From the NCBI RefSeq assembly GCF_032452875.1, contig NC_083870.1:4030001-4094000 (forward strand): a DNA stretch of 64,000 nt, given 5' to 3'. The number at the start of each line of letters is the position of its first letter. The first letter of the stretch is position 1. Shown here piece after piece: positions 34,739 to 45,984 of this stretch. The position numbers and the translations under genes were made by a program. The notes under the pieces are model-generated. The model was not told the origin of the DNA. It made no database searches and was given only the letters and a program-made list of their open reading frames with translations. This DNA is from Bos javanicus (taxonomy: Eukaryota; Chordata; Mammalia; Artiodactyla; Bovidae).

Positions 34739-34742
34739 TCTG
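32941..34742 (+). mobile_element. BovB LINE, 5'-truncated, 1.8 kb, CTGAT tail
   Basis: Sense BovB beginning just after the endonuclease region (FQRIARTDKKAFFSNQC) and ending in tgatctgatctgaatg. The 9-mer ATCTGAATG at 32932-32940 and 34743-34751 is a plausible target duplication, although it overlaps the tail motif. This is one of the two least damaged BovB copies in the window. Confidence 0.96.
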
Positions 34743-34751
34743 ATCTGAATG

Positions 34752-35446
34752 TGGGGCTGGGCTAGTGAGCAAATGTACAGTTAAAATAAGATTAATAATA
34801 ATTGTTAAAGTTGGATAATGCATACAACTATTCTTTAATTAGAATTAAAAGTTTTCATAATAATTGTTTAAAAAATTTTACCTTGTTCAAAATATATATT
34901 TTATTTTTTTCTTTCACAAAATTAAAGGAACCCACTTTAAATAACATGGAATGACATAACATAGAGAAAACTGAAGGTTAAATAAAATTTTGTTTTTAGT
35001 TAGATACACAAGTAGTTTAAAAGATAGTAATGGCATCTGGATACGAGAGAGAAACCTGCTTGTTTATACCCCAGGGCAGAAATTATGGTATTTGTTTATA
35101 CCCATACTGAACAAATCTGACACTGCGAGAAACCACAGACTTCCTTACCAGCATCATTGGCAGAAACCCCTGCCTCCACAGGGTGTGCGCATCCAGATTC
35201 TTGGATGTTCATCAAGACCAGATTGAGTCTTTAGGGCTTCACCCATCACCAAGCAGAAGGATGTTTCATTGCTTTTCCCCATCACATATGCCACTGAAGA
35301 TTAGGATTTCCTAGTTAAAATCTTACCCTTAGGTAGTTGTCGGGAGCACACCTCATTTACTTAAGGCCAACGAGTGGATCAGCCTCAGAATTATAACAAG
35401 TTTCCCTTTCCAACAAAGGAATGCCAGTCTTTTGTGTCTTGTTGGT
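34752..35446. other. unassigned non-coding sequence
   Basis: AT-rich at first (34780-34990), then unique-looking sequence with no recognised feature. Confidence 0.35.
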
Positions 35447-35457
35447 TCTTGGCAAGC

Positions 35458-35734
35458 TGCTGCTGGTGCTGCTAAGTCGCTTCAGACGTGTCCGACTCTG
35501 TGCGACCCCATAGACGGCAGCCCACCAGGCTCCCCCGTCCCTGGGATTCTCCAGGCAAGAACACTGGAATGGGTTGCCATTTCCTTCTCCAATGCATGAA
35601 AGTGGAAAGTGAAAGTGAAGTCGCTCAGTTGTGTCCGACTCCCAGCGACCCCATGGACTGCAGCCTACCAGGCTCCTCTGTCCATGGGATTTTCCAGGCA
35701 AGAGTACTGGAGTGGGGTGCCATTGCCTTCTCCA
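35458..35734 (-). mobile_element. Bov-A2 SINE, complete
   Basis: Two reversed Bov-A monomers with linker and a short interrupted CTG run at the start. Perfect 11-bp duplication TCTTGGCAAGC at 35447-35457 and 35735-35745. Confidence 0.97.
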
Positions 35735-35915
35735 TCTTGGCAAGCAGTATAGCTTTAGAAGTCTTTATATCAGTTTGGTATGTTTCTGCAGAGTCACTAA
35801 ACCTGTTGACTAGCTTTGAGTTCAAAATCTTTGCTGGGCTGGCACCATGCAATACAGCTCAGAGGGCAATTGCTCTGTAAAAGAAGCTGTTCTCAGAATC
35901 CCATAGGAGTGGGGA

Positions 35916-36125
35916 CTTTCCTGGTGGTCCTGTGGTTAAAAATCCACCTTCCAATGCAGGGGACCTGGGTTCAATCTCTGATCAGAAAACTGAGACCCCA
36001 CATGCCATGGGGTAACTAGGACTGCACACCACAGATACTGGGCCCATGGACTCCTCGTGCTGCAGCAAGAACAACAGAGCCTTTGTGCTGTAAATAAGAC
36101 CCAGTACAGCCAGAAGAGAAAAGAC
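35916..36125 (+). mobile_element. CHR-type tRNA-Glu SINE
   Basis: Head actttcctggtggtcctgtg, then ccccacatgccatggggtaa, aagaacaacagagcc and taagacccagtacagcc in the order of CHR-family SINEs of cetartiodactyls. It lacks the Bov-A body. Confidence 0.8.
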
Positions 36126-36214
36126 TCCCGTAGGATGGTGAATCCCAGAGAAAGAGAGGTTTACATTTCTTTCTGTCTTTTTTCATATCATTATACTATC
36201 CTCAGGATATGACA

Positions 36215-36385
36215 GTGATATTCAATCCTGGGTTTGAATTAGAATCACTCGTAGAACTTGCAACTATACTGGTGCACAGGGCCCACCTCTACAGACTCTT
36301 ATTATTGTTATTAAATAGCATCAGGTATCAGTCTTTAAGTTTTCCAAATGATTCCAATGCTCAGTGAAAGCTGAGTATCTCTGAT
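36215..36385. repeat. MER5-like DNA transposon remnant
   Basis: gaattagaatcactcgtaga, caaatgattccaatgctcag and a middle stretch containing a small ATT-rich expansion. Confidence 0.5.
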
Positions 36386-36654
36386 TAGAAGGCCTTAACT
36401 AACAACAATGACAATGTGAAATTCTGTCTGTGAACAGGGTTCTCCAATGTTTATCACACACCTACTCAAGAAGGTTCATGGAGGACAAGGGAAGTGCTTT
36501 AAATGTATCAGGAATTTAACCCAAACTGAACAATCAATGCCTTCCGCTTTTATGTTCCCTGATTACTTTAATGGGCAAGAGGCTCCATGGTCCAGCTCTT
36601 TCATTCCCTTTTGTCTATTGCTGCCCAAGTATAGAATTCATGAATAGCAGTGAC

Positions 36655-36800
36655 AAGTGTAGACAGAGCACAGAATGCGGGGGTCAAGGGAGATAGGTTC
36701 TAGTCCTAATTTGGCCAAGACAGTCTTAACCTGTCTGAGCCAGAATATAGTTTTAGCCAGCTTCTTTAGCCATGTGAGCATGGCCACAGTCACCTTGCCA
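36655..36800 (+). repeat. MIR SINE fragment
   Basis: agagcacagaatgcggg, ataggttctagtcctaattt and cttaacctgtctgagcc blocks. Confidence 0.4.
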
Positions 36801-37146
36801 CCACTGGTCGTGATGTTCATCATGGGGAAATAGTGACCTCTACCTGGAGTCTATTTGTTCTGTTTTGGTGTATTCCTGCCTCCAGTTTCAACCCATTGCC
36901 TTAAAACTTAATTTTCCTGGTCTCTTATTTCGAGGAACCCATGCCATTGCCTTAACCCTCATCTCAATTCAGTCCCATTCTCAATTCGGCTCTATCATTG
37001 CAGCTCCAGATCCAGAGTTCATTGTCTGCCCTTTAAATATTTATTCATCATCTAACACAGGAAAAGTTTTGTTAGTAGAAGACTCCAGAAAGACATTAGT
37101 AGAGGAGAAAACTTTCCTTCCTAGTTCTTCATGCTTTCTTGTCAAT

Positions 37147-37424
37147 GTCCTGCACCAAATGCAGCTTTCTCGGTGCCTGACTTCTGCAGGGCAAGTGTCT
37201 TCTCCAGGGCTGGGTTCCTGAAGCATGCACAGCTTTGCCAGCAGTGTGAACAGCTTTCCCAGTGCCCGGCTCCTGCAGTGTGCATGACTTTCCATGCGCC
37301 CAGCGCCTGTAGCACAGGCAGCAGCTCATCCAGTGCCTGACTCCTGCGACATGGACAGATTTCTCTAAGCCTGGCTCCTATAGCCAAAGACATCTTCAGC
37401 ACCCAGCCTCTGCAGCATGCCTAG
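37147..37424. repeat. degenerate minisatellite, unit about 34 bp
   Basis: Eight imperfect units built on gtgcctggctcctgcag and an agctttcca-like second half. Units run approximately 37147-37172, 37173-37206, 37207-37240, 37241-37261 (partial), 37262-37295, 37296-37332, 37333-37367, 37368-37398 and 37399-37424. The minus strand stays open in several phases here (37041-37402) only because of this repetition. Confidence 0.8.
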
Positions 37425-37878
37425 TCGTGTCTTACCCCAGTACCCCCTCAGTCATCTCTGTAAAAAGGCACACTGGCAAGGCACCTCTGCATCATAAACT
37501 TCCCTGGATGATCTTTTCTGGGATTTTTCAGCAAGTTCCAAGATGTAGGACCTCCCTATTAACAGCTTCCACTGGCATTCTAGGGGACAGATTCCTAGCA
37601 TGGTCTACCTGCTTGGCACTTCAGTGAATTCTTCATTTTCCAGTACCCTCTCTGGATCTCAGCTCTGGGAGCAGTGAGAAAGCATCTTTCTTGGGTATGC
37701 TATATCAGCCTAGTGGAGGTTGCTATTCCTTCCATCTGCATCCTACATTGTTGGGAGACCTCTTTGCTTCTGGCTAGCCAGTTCCCTGATGTAGTTAATA
37801 ATTCCTCAGAATTATTTTCTTTGTTCAAGTTATTGTGTGGTTTCTATCTCCTGGTTGAATCCTAACTGATACAGGCAT
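37425..37878 (+). mobile_element. probable LTR (old ERV-type)
   Basis: gcttggcacttcagtgaatt, ctctggatctcagctctggg and the end ctcctggttgaatcctaact-gatacag look like the 3' part of an old mammalian LTR. The minisatellite just before it may belong to the same element. Family not assigned. Confidence 0.4.
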
Positions 37879-38399
37879 TCAATTTATACTGGGTGAGCTC
37901 CAGACTGAAGAGATTGTCCTACCTAATCTCTTATATTTCTCTTCCATTTCTTAGACTTAAAATTCTATTTCATAACTCATGATATTTATTATAATAAAAA
38001 GTATAAAGCAAAAATCCTGAATTGATCCTTGAGAACAAGACCACAGTGAAGAACTTGACATAACATGTGTCCATATTAACAGATGACCTAGTAAAAGACC
38101 TTCAAGGAATTTGCATCTCCTGTCTGAAGACCTTTGTTCTTTAGCACTTTTCTATCTTGCCTTTCAAAGTACTGTTAGAAAAGAGATTCTATCAAGAAAG
38201 AATTTTTTTTTCCCTTTTCTGGAATGTTCCTCAATATGATTCCACAGGAAGGGGTGGGTTAGTTCAGTGTAGTATTGCTTATCACTGGAAAACAAAATGT
38301 TCTTGGGATCTCAGAAAAACTCAATAAAAATTGTCTGCATTAGTACTTGCTAGAGAAACAGCACAAGAATGAGTAAAGTTTGGATAACAAATGTCGAAG
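37879..38399. other. unassigned non-coding sequence
   Basis: AT-rich, no frame of note. Confidence 0.35.
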
Positions 38400-38800
38400 T
38401 GTTAATTGTACCGCTGAGCTGGTAGTCACTTTAATTTCCTGCCAATGGACTATTGTTGAGAAATTTGACTTAAAATTAAAGGCAGCCCCTTTCTCAGTGA
38501 TTCACTGGTAATTGGTGCCTTTGAAAAGACTGAAGAGGACGTATTGACTTGAGGTTTCTTTCTTAATTTGCATTTTTAATTAGATGAGATCTCAAAGGGT
38601 TTCTGAGAGCCCCCTTTTTGTTTTTTTGGCTTTTGCATTGTCTTTTTTGCATTGTTGCTCTGCAATTAGAATTTGTAACAAATGAGTTGCTGGCATATAA
38701 ATGTCAACTCTGAAGTAAAATATTGTAGCTGAAAAAATGTGTGAGGTTTTGACCATTACTTTTTAAATGAAAGTACTTTTCCAAAGGTTAGCGCATTTCT
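38400..38800. promoter_or_regulatory. candidate conserved non-coding block
   Basis: Repeat-free. Contains actattgttgag (SOX-like core), actggtaattggtg, ttaatttgcatttttaatta (POU/homeodomain-like) and gcaattagaatttg. It is not simple sequence. Conservation is untested. Confidence 0.4.
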
Positions 38801-39355
38801 TCGATGAGAGAGCATCAGTTGGACTGGAAGGGGGATGCTTGGATTTCACTCTGGTTTAAGTACTTCCTATAAACTGTTTTCTCCAAGTACAGTTGAGTAA
38901 TTCCTGAAACACAGTACACGACTCCCACTTGAGAGAACATTTCCTTCTTATTCCAAAGACCGTGTAGAATCATCAAGTGGACAAAGTTAACAATCCAGAA
39001 GAAGGGAGTTGGACTCAGTAATTCTTCAAAGAGTCTTTTGACCAAATGGTGTGCATCTGGCCAAATCTTGTTTGTAGGCATGACTATAGGAAAACAACCA
39101 CGGGGCCAGTATTTAGCCCCAAACCAGTGGCCTATAACTGATCATGGACAAATCATTTTATCCACACGTTACCCATTTATCTGCATTGACAAGCCTGTGT
39201 TTTATGTCTGGTGCCAGTAGATGGTAATGAAGAAGCCTGGTTGCCTCTGCTTTCATAGTCTACGTAAAGGCACAGCTAGACCCACAAGAACAGAGTAAAT
39301 GTGCTGTGGACACAGGCTGCCATTCCAGGCACTGATCATCTAAGCTATTTTTAAA
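38801..39355. other. unassigned non-coding sequence
   Basis: No recognised repeat. An 88-codon minus frame at 38815-39081 has no known motif. Confidence 0.35.
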
Positions 39356-39359
39356 GGCT

Positions 39360-39590
39360 TCTAAAGAAGAGGAATCTGTAAACTCCTGTGACAAGCTGTC
39401 CCGCATGCGGCCAGGACGCACTTCCTCACATCTAGCTTAAGCCCCTCGTTTGATGGTTAAGCCATTACTCTCCGATTCTGTTCGCAGCTGAGAGAGAAAA
39501 CAGCTGCTCCTGGTCCTGCTTAGGTGAGCCTTTTATAGACTTCAAGACAGCGTCTGCCTTCTGTCTCCCTGTGACAGGAAAGAAACCGGG
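39360..39590. repeat. possible CR1/L3-like ancient LINE remnant
   Basis: cttcctcacatctagcttaa, gcccctcgtttgatgg and ccttttatagacttcaagac follow the order of blocks seen in CR1/L3 3' ends. Very old, if correct. Confidence 0.4.
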
Positions 39591-40155
39591 ACTGCCAACA
39601 AAGATAACAATAATAATTTTTACTTGGAGATGGAATTATTATTGCTATGGTTACTAGTAAAATTTTTTCCAAAGGGAAAAAGGCATTTATTCAGCCCTCT
39701 GCCTCTGAGAAGAACAAAGTGCTAATAAACCCTCCTTGGTCTGTCTGCTTTGTTGATTACTCAGAAACGTTAAACGGGAACTGGTCAGAATACATCTTGC
39801 TGCCATTTGGACAGTGGTGGAGAAGTTGATGAAAACCAGTCCTTCCCTCAATTTCTGAGCTGCAGAAGTTCAATGCTTAAACCAAATAGAATCTCCCAGT
39901 TTATTAAATCGGGTCCATTTCAAGAGGGGGCCCTGAAGGAAGAAACAAGTAGATTTAGAAGTTATGGTTGTCATTAAAAAAAATCTAGAATTGTTTTTCT
40001 TAATTGTGAAGAAAACTCTGGAGAAGTCACAAACTGGTCAGGACAGGCATGTGACTGGTGAGTTGTCTAGGTGTGAAGAAAGCATCATAAATAACTTCCT
40101 TTCCAAAAGCATGCCCCCTAGTGACCAGCCAAAGCTCTTGTGTTTGATTTCTGCG
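39591..40155. other. unassigned non-coding sequence
   Basis: The first 70 bases (aaagataacaataataattt, gaattattattgctatgg) are AT-rich with GATA and SOX-like cores. The rest shows nothing recognisable. Confidence 0.3.
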
Positions 40156-40157
40156 GA

Positions 40158-40278
40158 AGTGTTAGTCACTGGTGCCCACGTGCCACTCTTTGGGACCTCA
40201 TGGACTGCAGCCCACTAGACATCTCTGTCCAAGGGGTTGCCCAGGCAAGGCTATGGGGGCTGGCTGCCATTTTGTTTC
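40158..40278 (-). mobile_element. Bov-A-derived fragment, degenerate
   Basis: gtgttagtcactggtgccca, ctcatggactgcagcccact and ttgcccaggcaaggctatgg preserve the reversed Bov-A order at low identity. Confidence 0.7.
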
Positions 40279-41059
40279 GATAGTTGAAGACAAAAAAATC
40301 AAAATTTTATTCTGGGACAAATAAAGTATCTGGTCATAATCAGTTCTTAACTCACCGGCTGAGATTTGTTTATGTGGTTAGTTCTAGCCAAGAGCAGAGC
40401 TTTGAGAGGATGGATACAGGACAAATGCTTGCTAACTGGGCTGAGGAGCTGGGTAAGAGGGAAGCCTGGGGAAAAGCCTCTGGGACCCTGGCCTCAGGAT
40501 GGAGAGTTTGAAGAGGGGGTGAACCAGAGGAGCCACTGGAAATAAACTTGTCAACTTCCCAATATTCCTTAACATGTCTCCTTATATACATGGACCACAC
40601 ATGACCCAATACTTGTTTTTTAGTAAATAAAATTAAATTTAATAATTGTGACTTAATAAGTAGAATGTCATTGGCAAATATGTTTTGCAGTTAATAAAAT
40701 ATATTCTTATGCATTTATTTTTTCATTTCTGTTCTTTGAAAAATGATTTAGGAAAGGTTAAATAATTACAAGTTAATATAGAATGTATTAATAAAGAATT
40801 AAAAAGAGAATCTATGTGTAGACAAGCAGTAGTTACCATTTTAAACGTATGTGCTTTTTAGATTTCATTTGACCAGGTTTTCAATCTTCCATGATAAATA
40901 GAAAAGTGTACATAACACAGAAATAAAAGAATTTTTATAAATTAAATGTATCATTTAATAGGCACCCAGATGGACAAACAGGACATTCCTAGCCTAGCAC
41001 CTCAGAAATATTCTCTTGTTTCTTTCCAGTTATTACCTCACCCCAAGTACAACCATTCT
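40279..41059. other. unassigned AT-rich sequence
   Basis: Frames at 40284-40511 (+) and 40370-40609 (-) overlap and lack motifs. From 40610 to 40960 the sequence is very AT-rich. Confidence 0.35.
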
Positions 41060-41285
41060 CCTGGCTTCAACGGGAGAAGGAATGTTTCCATTGTATTTTA
41101 CGTGACTGGCATCATGCTACATATATTCTTTTTTTTTTTTTTTTTGGTCTGGCCTTTTTGTTCTCAATATTACACCTGTGGGATTCATCAATATTTTTAT
41201 ATGCACTTACAAATTATTTGTTGTTATTGTTTATTAACATTTGACCGTGTGGATAAACGACAATGTAACTATCATTCTATTGACT
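41060..41285 (-). mobile_element. old L1 (L1M) fragment
   Basis: gtgactggcatcatgctac, a T-run at about 41129-41145, ctcaatattacacctgtggg and attcatcaatatttttatat read as the reverse of an old L1 3' region. Confidence 0.5.
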
Positions 41286-41560
41286 GTGTGGTCCACAGAA
41301 GCAGAGGAGGGTGGCCTGCAGAAAGTCAGAGAAAAGAAGCAGATGCCCAGAAAAGAACAGGAAAAAGACACAGAGAAATGCTAGATAGCTCTCTAGTTCC
41401 TGGGTCCAGCATTTCCCAGAGGGTCTGTGGTCCTGGGTTCTGTGAGATACATCTAGACCTCATAATAAATTCCCGTTTCCTGTACAAGCCAGCTCTAGTT
41501 GGCTTCTGTCATTTGTCACCACAGCGCAGTAACACAGACACCTGAATCCATCTGTTAGGA
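41286..41560 (+). mobile_element. possible MaLR-type LTR end
   Basis: gtgagatacatctagacctc, ataataaattcccgtttcct and agcgcagtaacacagaca fit the 3' half of an old LTR with its polyadenylation region. Family uncertain. A 199-codon frame at 40946-41545 spans this and the L1M piece and is incidental. Confidence 0.4.
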
Positions 41561-41629
41561 GAAAGCACCACTGGCAAATTCTCCTCACAGAGGTCATGTA
41601 TCTGTTTGTGTTAGGTATTGCTACACAGA

Positions 41630-42110
41630 ATAGACAAACAAAATAACCTTTACTGAAATAAGATAGAACTTTATTTCTTGGATAAACTGTTTAGAGGCAG
41701 GCAATTCGGGGCTGATATGACAGTTCTTCAGTTATCAAAGACTAGAATGCTTCATCTTTATTCCTGGCCACACTTGGCTCAAAAATCCTCCCACATGATT
41801 GCCTCATGGTGCAATCTGGCTGCTGAAGCTCCAGTCTTCATGTTCAGGTTTGAGGGCAAAAGAGTGAGGAAAGACAGAAGGGCAGAAAGGAGCTCTCAGG
41901 CGCTCTCTCATTTCTTGTACTCATAGAAATTCCTCTGAACAACCCCTGTTGACATCTCATTGGCCAGAATCAAGTCCGCTCTTACCTGGTAGAGAGTACT
42001 GAAAACGCCTTTTAGCCAGTACATCGCTAGCTCCAAAGACAGAGGGGGTCCTTTAGAAAGAAGAATGAGAAAATGCAAGGTGGGTAGAGAACTGGTAGTC
42101 TCTGTAAGAC
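41630..42110. repeat. probable old repeat, family unassigned
   Basis: actttatttcttggataaac, aggcaattcggggctgatat and tgacatctcattggccagaa match the order of a common mammalian dispersed repeat that I cannot name with confidence. Confidence 0.35.
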
Positions 42111-43535
42111 ACATCGTGTGTTTGTGTCCATCTAAAGGCACACAAATCTGCTTGAGTTAGTGGAACTGACGGTCTATCAGAATTTTCCACAGCAAAAGTC
42201 ATTGAGGATGAAGAGATGGAGAGACCACTGGATTAAGGCCGCTCTCCCTCAGGAAGGGGATGAGGGAAGGCGCAGAAATGAGGTGCTAAAATTTTGCTTT
42301 CTCTGTTCACAAAGCAGCAGTTATTTTAAAGGGGTTTAAATTTCCCATCTGCATCATAAATTTCCTTTGAGATATTTACACAGAACCAATATCTCTCCTG
42401 CTTCCTCCTGTAGAGATGTGGCGTATTGTTTCTCCCCAGGAAGCATGCAAAATGGGTTAGTTGGCAAACAGCTAAAGTCAGTTCTCTGGAGGCTCTTTTA
42501 GTTTTAGACAGATGCAGTGTCTCTATGAGACAATCTGCAGAGAAAATGCATCCTTTTCCAATAGAGCAAGACGTCCAAAGATCCGGAAGGGTCTCCAGAG
42601 CCCACCTGTGAGCTAACCAGAAGCACAAATGTAAAAAGAGGGAAGGAAATTTGGAAGAAGATTAGCAAAGACTTGGAAAAGTGGGTCACACTCTCAAAAG
42701 TGAGTGCCATATTTTTTTTTAATGTCAGATCCTCACTTGCAAACTGCCAGTAATAAAAAGAAGATACCAGCTCACCTTGGGACGTGCAGATACTTCGGAA
42801 TTTATGAGAAAGGACATCTGTGGAGCATGAAAAAATACATTAAAGGCAGGCAACAAAATTTGTTTTGGGAAGTTCTCTGGACTGGTGCTCTATCTGGCTC
42901 ACAGTGAGAGTTTTCTGTGCTTTCTTTCAACCTCTTGAAACTTGTTCGCCTCAACACCACCTCTGCTATTTGTTCACTGTGCAAAATCATAGGCTTAGGG
43001 GACTAGGCAGGCTGGGGCCTCTACCTTCCTGGAGAAAGGAACTTTTTCTAATTCAGCCAAGATGCCCTTTAGACACTAAGATGTTATTAGGAACGTGTGG
43101 TTGGTAGATGGAATTGCTTTTATTACCAGATTTAGGTCAAGGTGGACTTTCCCTTTTATCAACTTTTATCACAGCTCTTGCAGTGTGATTTTTTTCCAGA
43201 GGTTATGGTGTTTGAACCTTATTTATGAAGGTAATGTAATGCCTAACCTCTCAGTATATTAGCTATTACTATTAATTATCAGGAAATCATTGACTTCTCT
43301 CAAGACATCTTTCTTAATATTCTTTCCGATTTCAAGAAAGCTAATACTGAACAGATCAAGATCTCTTTTCCCAACTCATCTGGACAGTGAAACACATTTA
43401 ACCCATGTATTCCTTAATTATTGTTAAGAATTCTTGGATAAAACTACCTGTTTTTGTTAGGTACCCACACTAATAGACATCCTCTTTTCTTATTTGAGGA
43501 GATATGAAGGTAAATCTTTTTTTTTAAAAGATTGT
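42111..43535. other. unassigned non-coding sequence
   Basis: About 1.4 kb with no recognised repeat. Short frames on both strands near 42326-42710 overlap one another and lack motifs. Confidence 0.35.
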
Positions 43536-43539
43536 AACA

Positions 43540-43870
43540 GTATTATGGGCTCAATGTTTGTGTCTTCCCAAACTTTATATGTTGAAGTATTTAACTCCCA
43601 ACTTGTGTTGTGAGATGAAGCCTTTGCGGGGTGATTAGGTCATGAGGGTGGAGCCCTCATGAATGAGATTCTAACCCTTGCCACTTCTGTCACATGTGGT
43701 CATGGTGAGAAGGCAGCCATTTACACACCGGCAAGCAGGCTGTCACCAGACACCAAATCTGCTGGCATCTTGACATTGAACTTCCCAGTGTCTGAAACTG
43801 TGATAATAAACATTTGCTGTTTAAGCCACCCCATCTATAGTACATCCATTAGCAGCCCAAACAGATAAGA
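43540..43870 (+). mobile_element. MST/MLT1-type MaLR LTR
   Basis: Solo LTR in full order: tatgttgaagtatttaactc, ggggtgattaggtcatgagg, ggagccctcatgaatgag, gtcaccagacaccaaatctg, ctggcatcttgacattgaac, a polyadenylation-like gataataaac and the end gcagcccaaacagataagac. Confidence 0.85.
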
Positions 43871-44600
43871 CAAACAGTTACCTTTATGTGCCTGTCAGAG
43901 TCTCTCTGTCTTGTCCATTGCTGGGACCCTTGGCCGTGGCAGTGGCAGTGGCCACACTGACTTCATGCCCTAAAAGTCGAAGCACACTTCTCATGCCCAC
44001 ACTGCTCTATGCCTCTCCCTTTTGCCTGCCTAGGGACATCTCTGTTCCTGCTGATGCATGAGTCTAAGAAGAACAGGGGAGGGCATACCCCAGTTAGATG
44101 AACTTTTGACTAATGGGAGAAGGAGGCTAAAAAAGGGATTCTTCTCCATTATTCCACCTGGATGAAGAAACCTGAGAAGCAAGTGTTCATGTGGTGCCTC
44201 AGGAATGGTCCTGAGACCATTGGTCCAGTATTCAGTTGCACTCAACACTAAAAGCAGGATCGCTTGGAAACATACCCTCGAATTGTCTTCTTCCCTGCCT
44301 CTTTCCTCCCATTTCCCCTCGCTTTGGCTTCCCTGGGATTGCACTTCTAATCTTGGCTTTTACCTCAGGCTCTGGTTTTTTGGGGAACTCAGGTACAACA
44401 CAATCTATTGTTTTTAATTTTAAGTAAGATTGGCTTGTTTTAAAACTATATTAATTTATTTTGCATATTTACATATTAAAACCTCTCATCTTGTGTGATT
44501 CATTGTATGTTTTTTTTTTAGAGTGGTTTGAATCTTGATACCAACCAATTTCTTCCTTCAAAGTTTAATTTATTTATTCAGAAATTATTTTAAAACATTT
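43871..44600. other. unassigned non-coding sequence
   Basis: No repeat recognised. A 104-codon minus frame at 44030-44344 has no motif. The last 150 bases are AT-rich. Confidence 0.35.
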
Positions 44601-44604
44601 TTTT

Positions 44605-45178
44605 AGATTCCATACACATGCATTAATATACAATACTTGTCTTTCTCTTTCTGACTTCCTTCACTCTGTGTAATGGGCTCTAGGTTCATCCAACTCTTTA
44701 GGACTGACTCAAATGTGCTCTTTTTTATAGCTGAGTAATATTCCATTGTATTGTACCACAATTTCAGTATCCATTCATCTGTCAATGAACATCTAGGTTG
44801 CTTCCACGTCCTGGTTATTGTAAAAAGTGCTGCAGTGAACATCAGAGAACCCATTTGCAGGGCAGCAGTGGAAACTCAGACACAAAGAAGAGACTTGTGG
44901 ACACAGTAGAGGAGGGAGAGGGTAGACCAGATTGAGGGAATAATATGGAAACATATAGATTACTATATGTAAGCTAGACAGCGAATGGGAATTTGCTCTG
45001 TGACACAGGGAGCTCAACCCAGTGCTCTGTGACAACCTAGAGGGGTGGGATGGGGTGGGAGATGGGAGGGGAGTTCAGGAGGGAGGGGACATATGTATAC
45101 CTGTGACTGATTCATGTTGATGTAAACAGAACCCAGCACAGTTTTGTAAAGCAATTATCCTCCAATTTAAAAAAACGT
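44605..45178 (+). mobile_element. L1 3' end with 5' inversion
   Basis: Two abutting L1 pieces in opposite orientation. 44605-44850 is the C-terminal end of ORF2 on the minus strand (minus frame 44603-44854 with MEYYSAIKKSTFESVLKSW and FTITRTWKQPRCSLTDEWI). 44851-45178 is the 3' UTR on the plus strand, ending in an A-rich tail. The inverted piece stops at about the ORF2 end, where the forward piece begins, which is the signature of twin-primed L1 insertion. No clear target duplication. Confidence 0.85.
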
Positions 45179-45980
45179 ATTTTTTCTTTGCAGAATCTGA
45201 AGAAATCATAGTTGGCCTTAGGAGGCAACACTTCCTTGAGATAACACTGACTGATGATCTGAGAATGGTCATCTCCAGTATTGGCTAAGAACTAGCAGCC
45301 CTACCACCTGAAACTCCTAACACATCTTTAAGGTTACTTGTCATGGAGACCTCATCACTCTTCTCTGCCAACCATTTAGCTGTTTCAGATCTACTTCTGC
45401 AAATGATATTAGATATCCCTACATCATTTAGTCCCCTCATCTCAACAGGGTAACCGATGTCTCCTTAATCTCTCTACAATGACATTATTCTGTCCCCCAC
45501 CTTCACTCCTTGCAATGAATTCCAGGACCTCCCCATCTGCCGCCACATAATGTCTTTAGTATTTACACACTGCTATTTATACATACCAACTGTGACATGT
45601 AATTTGATATGCTATGAATTGATTCAGGTGTATTGGGGCTCCCTAAATAAGCTTTAGCTCAATATTGTTCACCAGGAAGCCATTTATTATTGAATTATGT
45701 TTATGATTATATGGCTATATGACAAATATCTACTAAAAGACTCAGCATGTTTTAATAGCTCTTTACTTTCTCCTTTTCCTTCTGTGCTGACTTCAATCCT
45801 TCTCCCAAATTTTCCTCTTACGAGTAGTTAATTCAATAAGTAGGAAAAGAGCTTCAAATGTTAATCTATCACCTTCCTCCCTCTGTCTCAACCAGCAGTG
45901 AGGTAGGTGTTCTTTACTCACCACCTCAGATGTAAAAATGCAAGAAAAAAGGGAAAAACATTCAAAGTGGGTTTTGTCCT
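45179..45980. other. unassigned non-coding sequence
   Basis: No repeat recognised and no frame longer than about 65 codons. Confidence 0.35.
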
Positions 45981-45984
45981 TATA

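Noticed and set aside
37041..37402. Three overlapping minus frames with repeated HTAG- and CR-rich sequence
   Set aside because: They are created by the 34-bp tandem repeat. The unit length is not a multiple of three, so no real periodic protein results.
37147..37424. Tandem array considered as a CRISPR-like structure
   Set aside because: Units are contiguous and degenerate with no unique spacers, and the context is mammalian.
40946..41545. A 199-codon + frame, the longest frame without recognised LINE protein sequence
   Set aside because: It runs through an old L1 piece, a T-run (giving a run of Phe) and an LTR-like stretch. No domain is visible, so it is chance.
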